NCBI GenBank assembly: GCA_020633055.1
Contig: JACKEJ010000009.1
Location: 186,001 to 250,000 of the forward strand
From: Sandaracinaceae bacterium
GTDB taxonomy: Bacteria; Myxococcota_A; Polyangia; Polyangiales; Houyiibacteriaceae
Reading direction: 5' to 3'
DNA length: 64,000 nt
Shown here piece after piece: positions 1 to 9,119 of the stretch. How positions within the stretch are numbered: position 1 is the first letter of the stretch; each line of letters starts with the position of its first letter. The notes under the pieces are model-generated. The model did no database searches and was not told the origin of the DNA. It was given only the letters and a program-made list of their open reading frames with translations. A program made the translations under genes and the position numbers.

Positions 1-2
1 TC

Positions 3-815
3 GATCGCCGGCGCGCCCTCCGAGTCTGGCTGTTCGCGTCGCTCGCGACCGGCCTCAAGCTGGTGGGATTGTTGCTCGTGCCCGTGATCCTCGCGAGCCG
101 CGCGCGCAACGTGCGGCTCGCCCTCGCCGTGGCTGCGACGGGCGCGCTGTTGCTGGTGCCCGTCGCCCACGCGGGGCACGCCGACCGCGATGGCCACAGC
201 GGCTTGAGCCACTACGCCCGCCGTTGGCAGGGCAACGATGGTCTCTATGGGGCGCTCGAGACCGCCATCGCCGGCCGGCTGGTCGAGCACTACGGGCTGC
301 GCTGGGGGAAGCTCGATCTCGACCCGCCGCCATCCGCGCTCGTCGTCCTCGAGCGGCTCGGTGTCGACGTCCGCGAGGGTCTGGTGGGGCCGAAGAAGGA
401 GCCGCCGCCCCGTGAACTCCTCGAGCCACGAGTGCTCGCGCGACCCCTGGCGCGCGCCACGGTCGCCCTGTTGGGTCTGATCTTGGCCTTGAGTTCGCTC
501 ACGTTCCGTGCCCCGCCCGCGTTGGCGCTGCGTCGACTGGTGCTCGCGGCCCTGTTGCTCGCTCCCCAGCTGCACCCGTGGTACCTCGCGCTCCTCGTGC
601 CGCTGGAGTTCGTCACCATGCGCGCCGCGGGCCTGGGCTTCGCGGCTGCGGCGTACGTCGCCTATGCGCCGCACGATGCGTGGCTCGAGGGTCGCGTCTG
701 GCACGTCGACCCCGCCGCGCCGGCCGCCCTGCACGTGTACGTGTGGGCGCTGATCGTCGTCGAGCTGGTTCAGCACGTGCGCGTGCGTCGTCGCCCGCGC
801 TTGCACGAACGTTGA
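3..815 (+). CDS. GT-C type integral membrane glycosyltransferase-like protein (5' truncated)
   Basis: The frame is open from the first bases, so the gene begins upstream of the window and only the C-terminal 270 residues are visible. They contain several hydrophobic segments (for example VGLLLVPVILA near the left end and LVLAALLLAPQLHPWYLALLVPL later) separated by a soluble stretch with the sequence YARRWQGNDGLYGAL. A yARrWqgNDglf-type loop plus an HPWY-x-L motif in a late membrane helix is typical of GT87/DUF2029 and related polyprenyl-phosphate-sugar-dependent GT-C enzymes, which transfer sugars on the outer face of the inner membrane. The catalytic first loop is outside the window, so the class call rests on the C-terminal motifs only. 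The next gene starts 51 bp downstream on the same strand. Confidence 0.6.
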   Translation, partial: DRRRALRVWLFASLATGLKLVGLLLVPVILASRARNVRLALAVAATGALLLVPVAHAGHADRDGHSGLSHYARRWQGNDGLYGALETAIAGRLVEHYGLRWGKLDLDPPPSALVVLERLGVDVREGLVGPKKEPPPRELLEPRVLARPLARATVALLGLILALSSLTFRAPPALALRRLVLAALLLAPQLHPWYLALLVPLEFVTMRAAGLGFAAAAYVAYAPHDAWLEGRVWHVDPAAPAALHVYVWALIVVELVQHVRVRRRPRLHER

Positions 816-866
816 CGCCTTCGCGCGCGCTCCCGTAAATTTGCCGCAGATATCGCGGGCGCCGCC

Positions 867-3719
867 GTGGCGCCCGAGACAGGACCCCGCGTGACCGACC
901 TCTCGTTGCCCCCTGGAATCGCCATCCGCATGACCGCGGAGTCGCTGCTGCACCGCGGCCGTATGGGCTTGGCCTATCGTGCTCGCTCAGGGGCCGGCGC
1001 GGAGGGGGTGCTGCGCGTCTTGGATCCCGAGCTGTCACGCGCGGCGACGGATCGGATGCGCCTCTCCCGTGGGCTCGAAAAACTCATGACGGTGTCCCAC
1101 CCCAGCCTGGTGGTGCCCATCGAGCACGGGGAGGATGGCGGGCAGCTCTGGTACCTGCGGCCCTACGTCAGCGGCGTGACGCTGGCCGAGCGCCTCGCGC
1201 AGGGGCCGCTCCCGCTGCCGGAGGCCCTCAGCATCGGCGGGCAGGTGGCGGACGCGCTGCACGCGCTCCACCGGGCGGGTCTGCTGCATCGTGACCTGTG
1301 CTCGGAACGCGTGGTGCTCCAGCCGGATGGGCGAGCCGTGCTGATCGACGCCACCGTCGCAGCGCCGCTCGGACCCGAGTACGACAAGGTGTTTGGCACG
1401 GCACCCTTCGTCTCCCCAGAAGAGGTCGAGGGCAAGCCGACCAGCTTCCGCAGTGACCTCTATGCGCTGGGCATCATGCTCTATGCGGCGATCGCTGGGG
1501 AACCTCCGTTCGAAGGGAACATCCCCGACGTGCTCGAGGCGCACCTGCAGACCGCGCCTCCGGCGTTGGAGGCGGGGCTGAGCGCCGACGTGCGCGCCCT
1601 CCTCGACCAGCTGCTCGACAAGGAGCCTCGCCGCAGGCCTTTCTCCGCACAGAAGGTCGCACGGACCCTCCAGGACTACGTCCCCGAGCCGCTGCGTCCG
1701 AGCGATGCGCGGCCCAGTGCGCCTGGTGCGCGTGCCCCCGTCGTCGCCGCCCCGCGGCCAGCGCCCGCGCCCGCCCCCCCGCGTCCGGCGGCCCCGCCGC
1801 TCAAGGCCAAGGCGACCATGCTGGGGATGAGCGGCCCCGTGCCTCCGCCCGCTGCTCCCGCTGTGGTGGCCGGCGGCGCTCCGCCGGCAGCGCCCGTTGC
1901 GCCAGCCGCGCCCACCGAAGCACGGCAGCCCAGCATCCCGCCGCCCGTGCCCCCTGGCGCGCCGGCGCGCTCGGCCAAGCGCACGATGATGGGTATGCCG
2001 GCGCTCAGCGCGCCCATCACCGCGCCCCCCGGCAAGTTCCGTGACGACGCCACCCAGCAGGTCCAGCTGGACCAGATCGTCGAGGCCCGCGAGGTGCGGA
2101 CGCGTGCGTCGGCTCCGCCTCCGCTTGGCACCAGTACGTCTGCCTCACGCGCGGACGCGACGCAGCAGGTGGGCCTCGAACAGATCGTCGAGGTGCGAGA
2201 GAGCCGTCTGCCGCCCCCCGTCCCTTCGGGCTTCGAGCGTACGGTGTCGGGGATGCCGGCGCCGCCCCCGATCGCTCCTGGCTTCGAAGAGGACGAGCCC
2301 ACGACGATGTTCGACGGGGCGCAGCTCGAGGCCGCCCACGCGGCGCCGCCCTCCGCGGCTGTGCCCGCGCCCGCGGCTCCTGCGCCTGCACCTGCTCCTG
2401 TCGCGACCGGCTTCGAGGACGACGAGCCTACGCGCATGTTCGAGGGGCACGCCGAGGACGAGCCGCCGACGGTGGAGATGGCCCTGCCTCCGGCCCGCGA
2501 CGGGGCCGGGAGCTTCGACGAGGACGAGCCGACCAGCATGTTCGCGTCGTCGGACCTTGACGCTGCGAGCCCTGCAGAGCCCTCGGGTCTGGCGGCCCCC
2601 ATCATCGCGCCCTCGCTCACCTCCGCCGAGCCTGCGACCGCGCCGCTGGGCGCGATGCCGCTCACTCCGCCACCGCGCGTCAGTGCCCCACCGCCGGTGT
2701 CCACGGGTGCAGCACAGGTGGCCGCGCCGCCGCCGTCCTCCGCTGCGCTCTCCGCGACTCCACCGACAGGAGCCGCTGCCCCCGCGGTGCTTGCGCCTCC
2801 GGCTGCGCTGCTGGCGCAGCCCCCTGGTGTGCCCCCCGCTGCCACAGACGGAGTCGGAGCACCCCCAGCGGGTCCGTTGCCAAGCCCAGGCGCTGCGGGG
2901 CCCGTGCCGGCTGTCGCTCCGCAGCCTGCGCATGGTGGCATGTCGGCCGCACCGTCCGCGGAGCCCCAGCTGGCGCACCCCATCCCCGAGGAGCGCCCGA
3001 CGCGGCGCTGGGTGGTGCCCGCTGGCATCTTGGGACTCTTGGTGCTGCTGAGCGCGTGCGGCTTCGGGATCTGGTTCTTCACACAGGACGGTGACGGACC
3101 CACCGCCGCCGCACCTCCAGCCGCGACCACCACGGACGGCACGGTGCTCACCGCGCCTGCCGTCGTCCCAGACGCCGGAGTGCTCGCGCTGGGGCCACCA
3201 GACCTGGGGCCGCCGGACCTGGGGCCGCCGGACCTGGGACCGCCCGACACGGGAGTCATGGACGACGAGGCGTTCATGAACGGCCCGCGTCCACGGGGTC
3301 GCGCCGAGCGCGCACGTTGGCTCGCGCTTCGACGCGCGGCGGCGGCCAGCATGCGCCCCAGCGGAGGCGGCAACGCGAGCGCGGCCAGTCGCGTTCAGGA
3401 GCAGGCGCGCGCCGCGACGTCGGCGGGCAACCACGCCGAGGCCACCCGCCTCTACGAGCAGCTCACGCGCATGACCCCCTCGAGCGCCGGTGCGTGGTAC
3501 TCCCTCGGCACCTCGCGCATGCGTCAGCGCAATGGTCGCGGCGCGGCAGCGGCTCTGGAGCGGGCCACGCAGCTCTCCCCACGCAACGCGAACTACTGGG
3601 CCACGCTCGGAACGGCGCGACGCAACGCGGGCGACTCGGGCGGCTCGCGCGCGGCCTTCCAGCAGGCCCTGCGGCTGGACCCCAACAACGCTGCGGCGCG
3701 TCGCGGCCTGGGTCAGTAG
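867..3719 (+). CDS. Ser/Thr protein kinase-like (probable pseudokinase) with Pro/Ala linker, one TM helix and C-terminal TPRs
   Basis: 950 residues from a GTG start; a second GTG at 891 is also possible. Residues about 20-275 have the Hanks kinase layout, but key residues are changed. The VAIK lysine is Arg50, the alpha-C glutamate position is Gly69, the catalytic loop reads HRDLCSERV (Lys to Cys145, Asn to Arg148) and DFG is DAT (161-163). HRD Asp143, the DFG Asp and an SPE version of APE (183-185) remain. A linker of about 430 residues rich in Pro/Ala carries repeated Thr motifs (KATMLGM, KRTMMGM, ERTVSGM, two DATQQV and three DEPT-x-MF). One TM helix follows at about 714-738, then four LGPPD repeats and two or three TPR units to the end. 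In active relatives the N-terminal kinase is cytosolic and the TPR part periplasmic. Loss of Lys and Asn suggests scaffolding or ligand sensing rather than phosphotransfer (inference). Confidence 0.85.
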   Translation: MAPETGPRVTDLSLPPGIAIRMTAESLLHRGRMGLAYRARSGAGAEGVLRVLDPELSRAATDRMRLSRGLEKLMTVSHPSLVVPIEHGEDGGQLWYLRPYVSGVTLAERLAQGPLPLPEALSIGGQVADALHALHRAGLLHRDLCSERVVLQPDGRAVLIDATVAAPLGPEYDKVFGTAPFVSPEEVEGKPTSFRSDLYALGIMLYAAIAGEPPFEGNIPDVLEAHLQTAPPALEAGLSADVRALLDQLLDKEPRRRPFSAQKVARTLQDYVPEPLRPSDARPSAPGARAPVVAAPRPAPAPAPPRPAAPPLKAKATMLGMSGPVPPPAAPAVVAGGAPPAAPVAPAAPTEARQPSIPPPVPPGAPARSAKRTMMGMPALSAPITAPPGKFRDDATQQVQLDQIVEAREVRTRASAPPPLGTSTSASRADATQQVGLEQIVEVRESRLPPPVPSGFERTVSGMPAPPPIAPGFEEDEPTTMFDGAQLEAAHAAPPSAAVPAPAAPAPAPAPVATGFEDDEPTRMFEGHAEDEPPTVEMALPPARDGAGSFDEDEPTSMFASSDLDAASPAEPSGLAAPIIAPSLTSAEPATAPLGAMPLTPPPRVSAPPPVSTGAAQVAAPPPSSAALSATPPTGAAAPAVLAPPAALLAQPPGVPPAATDGVGAPPAGPLPSPGAAGPVPAVAPQPAHGGMSAAPSAEPQLAHPIPEERPTRRWVVPAGILGLLVLLSACGFGIWFFTQDGDGPTAAAPPAATTTDGTVLTAPAVVPDAGVLALGPPDLGPPDLGPPDLGPPDTGVMDDEAFMNGPRPRGRAERARWLALRRAAAASMRPSGGGNASAASRVQEQARAATSAGNHAEATRLYEQLTRMTPSSAGAWYSLGTSRMRQRNGRGAAAALERATQLSPRNANYWATLGTARRNAGDSGGSRAAFQQALRLDPNNAAARRGLGQ
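3189..3248 (+). repeat. Four tandem 15-bp units encoding LGPPD
   Basis: Four consecutive 15-nt units (3189, 3204, 3219, 3234), differing at a few positions, encode LGPPD x4 just after the TM helix of the kinase-like protein. They form a stiff Pro-rich spacer between membrane and TPR part. In-frame 15-bp repeats like these are prone to copy-number change. Confidence 0.9.
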
Positions 3720-3862
3720 GCGCTTCGGGTCGCACACGCGCGACCGACTGTGTGTGACCCCGCGCGCTCGGGCGCGACGCAGTGTGCTTGGGCGCGACGC
3801 GTCCGCCAGTCAGCCCGTGCGCTGGTGCCAGGGCGCACGACGGCGCGCTCCGTGGTGGTAGG

Positions 3863-4837
<975 letters not shown>

Positions 4838-4935
4838 GCGCCCGAGTATAGGGCCCGAGTGCATGCGCACAAGCGACGAGGTCTCACGCGCGGCAGAGGC
4901 GGCGCGCGAGCCCCTTGACGCAGCACTGCGGTCGG

Positions 4936-5445
4936 TCAGGCGTCAGCTTCGATCTCGGTGTCGGCCGCCGACTCGCCCTCGGCCTCGTCTTCGGCGTCCG
5001 GGCCCGGGCGGAGGTTCTCCGGGATCTCGAGCAGCGTGGGGTTGCCGTCGCGCACCTGCTCGTCGACGAGGATGTAGCCGCCGGTCACGCGCTCCCACTC
5101 CTGCGCCACGATCGTGTCGGCGATGAGCATGGTGCGTTGGTCATACCAACGGATCTGCACGATCGAGATGGCGTTCTCCTGGTCCTCGCCGCTCACCTGG
5201 ACGTCCAGGATGTCCATGTCCGCGATCTGGAACTCGCGGCCCCAGCGATGGTGCCGCAGCCGGAATTCGCCACGCCGCGTGGGCACCACCCGTTGCTGCG
5301 CCAGATCCATGCGGTTCCAGCGGGTCTCGTCGTTGTAGCCCATGACCGCGTCGCGCAGCTTCTCTTCGGACCCCACGTTCTGGAAAATGCAGCCTGAGGC
5401 CAGCACGAACGCGAGCAAGGGGAGGGGGCGGAGGAGGCGGCGCAT
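4936..5445 (-). CDS. Hypothetical lipoprotein
   Basis: 169 residues starting MRRLLRPLPLLAFVLASGC, a short positively charged n-region, hydrophobic core and LASGC lipobox, so Cys19 is the probable lipidation site. The mature part is a mixed alpha/beta domain (about 20-140) rich in charged residues, ending in a very acidic tail (DAEDEAEGESAADTEIEADA). I do not recognise the family. It could be a periplasmic or outer-membrane-anchored accessory protein. It lies between trpS and the DREV-like methyltransferase on the same strand, with gaps of about 100 bp and 70 bp, so it is probably its own unit. Confidence 0.75.
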   Translation of the reverse strand: MRRLLRPLPLLAFVLASGCIFQNVGSEEKLRDAVMGYNDETRWNRMDLAQQRVVPTRRGEFRLRHHRWGREFQIADMDILDVQVSGEDQENAISIVQIRWYDQRTMLIADTIVAQEWERVTGGYILVDEQVRDGNPTLLEIPENLRPGPDAEDEAEGESAADTEIEADA

Positions 5446-5514
5446 GCCTGGACGCTAGGGAAGCGGCCGGTCGGGGGCAACAATTCGACAGGGCCGCCAA
5501 CGAAGGGCGTGGGG

Positions 5515-6378
5515 TCAGCCGGGGCTGTGGAGCGTGGACTCCCCGCGGCGGCACAGCACGAACACGGAGTCGTCGAGGACCACCACGGGGCGCTTGGCGG
5601 AGCCCCGGCACAAGTAGGGGACGCGGGAGAGCGAGCACACCTCGAGGCCAAGAGGCTCGAAGGCCAGCTCGGTCAGCGTGCGCGCTGCGTGCTCGAAGGA
5701 GCGGTCGTCGAGCGGCAGGCGCTCGTCGGGCTCGAGGGTGACCGGCCCCACGTGGACGTGTGGTGACAACGGCAGCGGGACGGCCAGCAGCAGCCGGCCC
5801 CCGGGGAGGAGGAGATCGCGCAGCCGTTCCAGCAGTGAGAGCGGCCGCGCGCTGCGGTCCAGCACGTTCAGCATCGCGATGACGTCGAAGCGCCCCGGCT
5901 CGGGCAGCGGCGCGCTCGCCAGGTCCAGCTCGTGGCACCGGTAGCCGCGCTCACGCAGGCGCGCGGCCATCTTGGGTGACAGCTCGGTCGTCACTACGTC
6001 GGTCACGGTCGTGCCCGCGGGTCCGGGGGCCACGAGCTCGGCCGTGACGTGACCGTCGCCCGCGCCCACGTCCAGCACGCGCCCGCGCAGCCGTTCGCCC
6101 AGCAGCGTGCGCCACTGCGCCTGCCCGAGCACGCGCATGTCGTGTGTGCCCAGGATGCCGTTGGCGTCGTAGTCGCTCATCACCTTCGCGAGGGCACCAC
6201 GCGCGGCCACCGCCCACCCGCTGTGGGGGTTCGCGAGGGCGTGATCGATCCACGCGCGCGTCGATGGATCGGCGTCGAGCCACACCGCCTTCGCGGCCAG
6301 AGCCGGGCCCAGGCGGTGGGCGTCGAGGGCGTAGCGCATGCTGACGCCGCGATAGGCCGTGGCTCCGGGGGTCAGCAT
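5515..6378 (-). CDS. METTL9/DREV-like SAM-dependent methyltransferase
   Basis: 287-residue class I methyltransferase. The N-terminal part ends in VMSDYDANGILGTHDMRVL (66-84), followed by the SAM motif LDVGAGDG (102-109) and then TELSPKM, FDVIAMLNVLDRSARPLSLL, LLAVPLPLSPHVHVG and a C-terminal VPYLC....VVVLDDSVFVL. This order and wording match the DREV family (PF05219) that includes animal METTL9, an N1-histidine protein methyltransferase: there too a D-x-NG-x-LG block precedes the SAM site, LNLLDR-x-x-PL follows, and PYLCEG...VLDDAVFVL ends the domain. The substrate in bacteria is unknown, so histidine methylation here is inference. The start is ATG 6378, one base after the stop of the upstream 155-residue gene, suggesting an operon. 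The frame runs open well upstream, but that stretch is a shadow of the neighbour. Confidence 0.8.
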   Translation of the reverse strand: MLTPGATAYRGVSMRYALDAHRLGPALAAKAVWLDADPSTRAWIDHALANPHSGWAVAARGALAKVMSDYDANGILGTHDMRVLGQAQWRTLLGERLRGRVLDVGAGDGHVTAELVAPGPAGTTVTDVVTTELSPKMAARLRERGYRCHELDLASAPLPEPGRFDVIAMLNVLDRSARPLSLLERLRDLLLPGGRLLLAVPLPLSPHVHVGPVTLEPDERLPLDDRSFEHAARTLTELAFEPLGLEVCSLSRVPYLCRGSAKRPVVVLDDSVFVLCRRGESTLHSPG

Positions 6379-6379
6379 C

Positions 6380-6847
6380 TCAGTTGAGCGTGTGAGGACC
6401 GCCGCGGCGCGCGCGCCCACCGAAGATGGCGCCCCAGCCTTCGCGATAGGCGGGGGTGGACACCTGCGCGGGGCCCCCACCCACCGTCGTGGGTACGTCG
6501 GCGCCTTCGCCCCGTGGGAGTGCTTTGCGTGTCTGGGTGGTCTCCTCGCCAGACGCGTCCCCCGGTACGCGGAAGAGCGTCTCCGCATCGAACAGGGGGC
6601 TCCCCTCACGCGGGCGCAACGCCACCACTTCACCACCCGGGGTGAGCGGCTTGCCCTCCTCCACGGCGCGCATCTCGCCCAGCAGCAGCTGCTCGCCGCG
6701 CTTGCGCAGCACGCGGTAGCCGCCGTCGTCGGTTGCGCCGTGGACCAGCACGACGTCGTCGCTGCGTTCGTTGGCTGCGTTGCCCGCGACACCTGGCGGC
6801 GCCGGGGGCGCGTCCTTGGGCTTGGGCTTGCGCGACGCCTGGGTCAC
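6380..6847 (-). CDS. Hypothetical protein
   Basis: 155 residues from a GTG start (MTQASRKPKPKDAPPAPPG). The N-terminus is Lys/Pro-rich and disordered. A compact beta-rich stretch of about 60 residues follows (DDVVLVHGATDDGGYRVLRK...GEMRAVEEGKPLTPGGEVVALRP), then a low-complexity tail. No family recognised and no signal peptide. It immediately precedes the METTL9-like gene with a one-base gap. Its RNA therefore probably encodes both, and it is worth asking whether this protein is the methyltransferase partner or substrate. Its few histidines include one near the C-terminal end (GGPHTLN). Confidence 0.65.
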   Translation of the reverse strand: MTQASRKPKPKDAPPAPPGVAGNAANERSDDVVLVHGATDDGGYRVLRKRGEQLLLGEMRAVEEGKPLTPGGEVVALRPREGSPLFDAETLFRVPGDASGEETTQTRKALPRGEGADVPTTVGGGPAQVSTPAYREGWGAIFGGRARRGGPHTLN

Positions 6848-6940
6848 ACGAACCTCATAGCAGCCGCGTTGCGGGCGCGCGAGCGGCCGGGGCGCGGTGG
6901 GGAACCCCCCAAGCCGACGAGCACGTCGCGCGCGCGGGGT

Positions 6941-7729
6941 TCACCGCGGTACGCCCTGGAAGTACATCCCACGCCCCCCCTCCGGGAAGTCGTAGGTGCC
7001 GTAGTCCCACACGTAGCCCGCGCCAAAGGGCGCCACCATCGCGAACAGCTCGCGCTCGTTGTACACGCGCAACGTGCTGACGAGACCATCCCACGCGCCG
7101 ACGGCGAGCCCTACGGGCGTGAGCCAGGTCCAGAAGACCTTCTGCGCGCGCTGCTTGGGCGAGCGCAGCGGCAAACGGAGCATCACCCGCATCCCCGCGC
7201 GCGCGAACGGCAGGATGCCACGCGGGTCACGCTCGAAACCTTCGAGGATCATGATGGGCGCGCGGTCTTCGACGGCGGCGCGCAGGATGCGGGTGCCCAG
7301 CTCGGGCGGGAAGTGATGAAACGCGTTGAAGATGATGCGGGCGCGCCCCTCGGAGAGGTCTCGCGGGATGCGCGTGGCGTCCACGGGCGAGGCCACGAAG
7401 TCGATGTAGTCCGGGTTCGATGCACGCGCGGCCTGCCAGGCCTCGACTCGCGGGAAGAGGTCGGTCTCGAGGATGTGCGGCGGGGTCTTTCCATCGGCCA
7501 GCATCTCGCGGCACAGGATCTCGGCCGGGCCGCCCGCGCCCGCGCACAGGTCGAGCAGCCTGTCGTGCCCGCACGTGTCCAGAAAGCTCTCGATCACGGG
7601 GATGGTGGCCCGCACCACACCGCCCTCGTCCAGCACGCCGCTCAGCGTCTCGATGACCGTGTCACGCAGCGACTCTGGCGTCGCCGCGCGGTCATTGAAC
7701 TCGAAGAGCTGCAGGCGCGGGAGGGACAT
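6941..7729 (-). CDS. Class I SAM-dependent methyltransferase
   Basis: 262 residues from ATG 7729 (MSLPRLQLFEFNDRAATPESLRDTVIETL). The SAM-binding motif I is LLDLCAGAGGPAEIL, followed by an acidic ligand (HILETDLFPR), VDATRIP, and RIIFNAFHHFPP as motif IV/post-region. The tail contains MRVMLRLPLRSPKQRAQKVFWTWLTPVGLAVGAWDGLVSTLRVY, a partly hydrophobic segment that may contact membrane or a lipid substrate. This resembles methyltransferases found beside lipid or ubiquinone-type genes, but the substrate is not decidable. It is divergent from the NtrC-type regulator with only 28 bp between start codons, and a perfect palindrome fills that gap. Confidence 0.8.
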   Translation of the reverse strand: MSLPRLQLFEFNDRAATPESLRDTVIETLSGVLDEGGVVRATIPVIESFLDTCGHDRLLDLCAGAGGPAEILCREMLADGKTPPHILETDLFPRVEAWQAARASNPDYIDFVASPVDATRIPRDLSEGRARIIFNAFHHFPPELGTRILRAAVEDRAPIMILEGFERDPRGILPFARAGMRVMLRLPLRSPKQRAQKVFWTWLTPVGLAVGAWDGLVSTLRVYNERELFAMVAPFGAGYVWDYGTYDFPEGGRGMYFQGVPR

Positions 7730-7733
7730 GCCC

Positions 7734-7753
7734 CACTCTACACTGGTAGAGTG
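7734..7753. promoter_or_regulatory. Perfect inverted repeat between two divergent start codons
   Basis: An 8-bp arm (CACTCTAC), a 4-base centre (ACTG) and the exact complementary arm (GTAGAGTG) occupy nearly the whole 28-bp gap between the methyltransferase start (7729) and the NtrC-type regulator start (7758). It could be an operator or an mRNA hairpin covering either ribosome binding site. Promoters for the two genes must lie inside the opposite coding region. Confidence 0.55.
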
Positions 7754-7757
7754 CGCC

Positions 7758-9119
7758 ATGGCCAACGCGAGCGTGCTCGTCGTCGACGACGAGAAGAACA
7801 TCCTGTCCACCCTCTCGCGCGCGCTCCGCATCGAGGACTTCGACGTCGACGTCGCGGGGAACGCCACCATCGCCATCGAGAAGGTGGCGACCAAGGCCTA
7901 CGACGTGCTGTTGGTGGACGTGAACATGCCGGGCATGGACGGCATCGCCATGCTCGACAAGCTGCGCGCCGACGGGAACTCGGTGCCGGTCATCGTGATG
8001 AGCGGGCACGGCAACATCGACACGGCGGTGGCGGCGACGCGCGCGGGGGCCCACGACTACCTCGAGAAGCCCATCAGCACCGACCGACTGCTGCTCTCGC
8101 TCGCGCGTTGCCTCGACTACCAGCGGCTCGCCAACGAGAACAAGGCGCTGCTGGCCAAGGTGGACGCCGGCGCCGGGCTGCTCGGCGACAGCCCCGCCAT
8201 GCAAGCCCTGCGGGAACGCATCACCCTCGCGGCCAGCGCCAACGCGCCCGTGCTGGTGACGGGGGAGCGGGGCACGGGTAAGGAGCTGGTGGCGCGCGCC
8301 ATTCACGCGGGCAGCAAGCGGGCAGGCATGACGCTCGAGAAGCTCAACTGCGCCGCCGTGCCCAAGGAGCTGATCGAGAGCGAGCTGTTCGGGCACGAGG
8401 CGGGGGCGTTCACCGGCGCCACCAAGCAGCGCCGCGGCAAGTTCGAGCGCGCCCACCGCGGCACGCTCTTCCTGGACGAGGTGGGGGACATGCCCGCGCC
8501 CATGCAGGCCAAGCTGCTGCGTGTCTTGCAGGAGGGCGAGCTCGAGCGGGTCGGGGGCAGCGAGCTGCTGCAGATCGACGTGCGCGTCGTGGCGGCCACG
8601 AACAAGTCGCTGCAGAGCGAGATCGAAGAGGGGCGTTTCCGCGCAGACCTGTTCGATCGCTTGAACGTCGTGCCCCTGCGCGTCCCGCCGCTGCGCGAGC
8701 GCCGCGCCGACATCCCCGCGCTGGTCACGCACTTCCTGCACCAGAGCGCGACGGCGAACGACCGCTCCGGCAAGTCCATCTCAGCTGGCGCGCTGGGCCT
8801 GCTCGAGCAGTACGACTACCCTGGCAACGTGCGCGAGCTGCGCAACCTGGTGGAGCGGCTGGTGATCCTCACGCCCAGCGACGACATCCGCGAGTCGGAC
8901 GCGCGCGCGCTCCTGCCCATCGGCGATGGGGGCCCGGCGGCGGGCAGCTACTTCCACCCGGACAGGACGCTGCGCGAGATGATCGAGGACGTGGAGCGCG
9001 ACCTGGTGCTGCGCGCGCTCGAGCACCACGACGGGCACATCACCAACACCGCGGCGGGGCTCGGCCTGGAGCGCAGTCACCTCTACAAGAAGATGAAGGC
9101 GCTCGACATCAAGCGCTGA
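7758..9119 (+). CDS. NtrC-family sigma54-dependent response regulator
   Basis: 453 residues from ATG 7758. The receiver domain (1-120) has acidic pocket D10-D11, phospho-acceptor D54 (LLVDVNMPGMDG) and the switch Lys in DYLEKP. The AAA+ domain (about 145-385) has Walker A GERGTGKE, the sigma54-contact loop GAFTGA intact (HEAGAFTGATKQ) and Walker B GTLFLDEVGD. A Fis-type helix-turn-helix ends the protein (HDGHITNTAAGLGLERSHLYKKMKAL). It activates sigma54 promoters when phosphorylated. No histidine kinase is adjacent, so it is an orphan regulator here, as is common in myxobacteria. The stop codon lies inside the first unit of a tandem repeat. Confidence 0.95.
   Translation: MANASVLVVDDEKNILSTLSRALRIEDFDVDVAGNATIAIEKVATKAYDVLLVDVNMPGMDGIAMLDKLRADGNSVPVIVMSGHGNIDTAVAATRAGAHDYLEKPISTDRLLLSLARCLDYQRLANENKALLAKVDAGAGLLGDSPAMQALRERITLAASANAPVLVTGERGTGKELVARAIHAGSKRAGMTLEKLNCAAVPKELIESELFGHEAGAFTGATKQRRGKFERAHRGTLFLDEVGDMPAPMQAKLLRVLQEGELERVGGSELLQIDVRVVAATNKSLQSEIEEGRFRADLFDRLNVVPLRVPPLRERRADIPALVTHFLHQSATANDRSGKSISAGALGLLEQYDYPGNVRELRNLVERLVILTPSDDIRESDARALLPIGDGGPAAGSYFHPDRTLREMIEDVERDLVLRALEHHDGHITNTAAGLGLERSHLYKKMKALDIKR

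Noticed and set aside
1676..3737. Long minus-strand frames opposite the kinase linker
   Set aside because: Low-complexity Gly/Ala/Arg products mirroring a Pro/Ala coding region; no motif or start signal.
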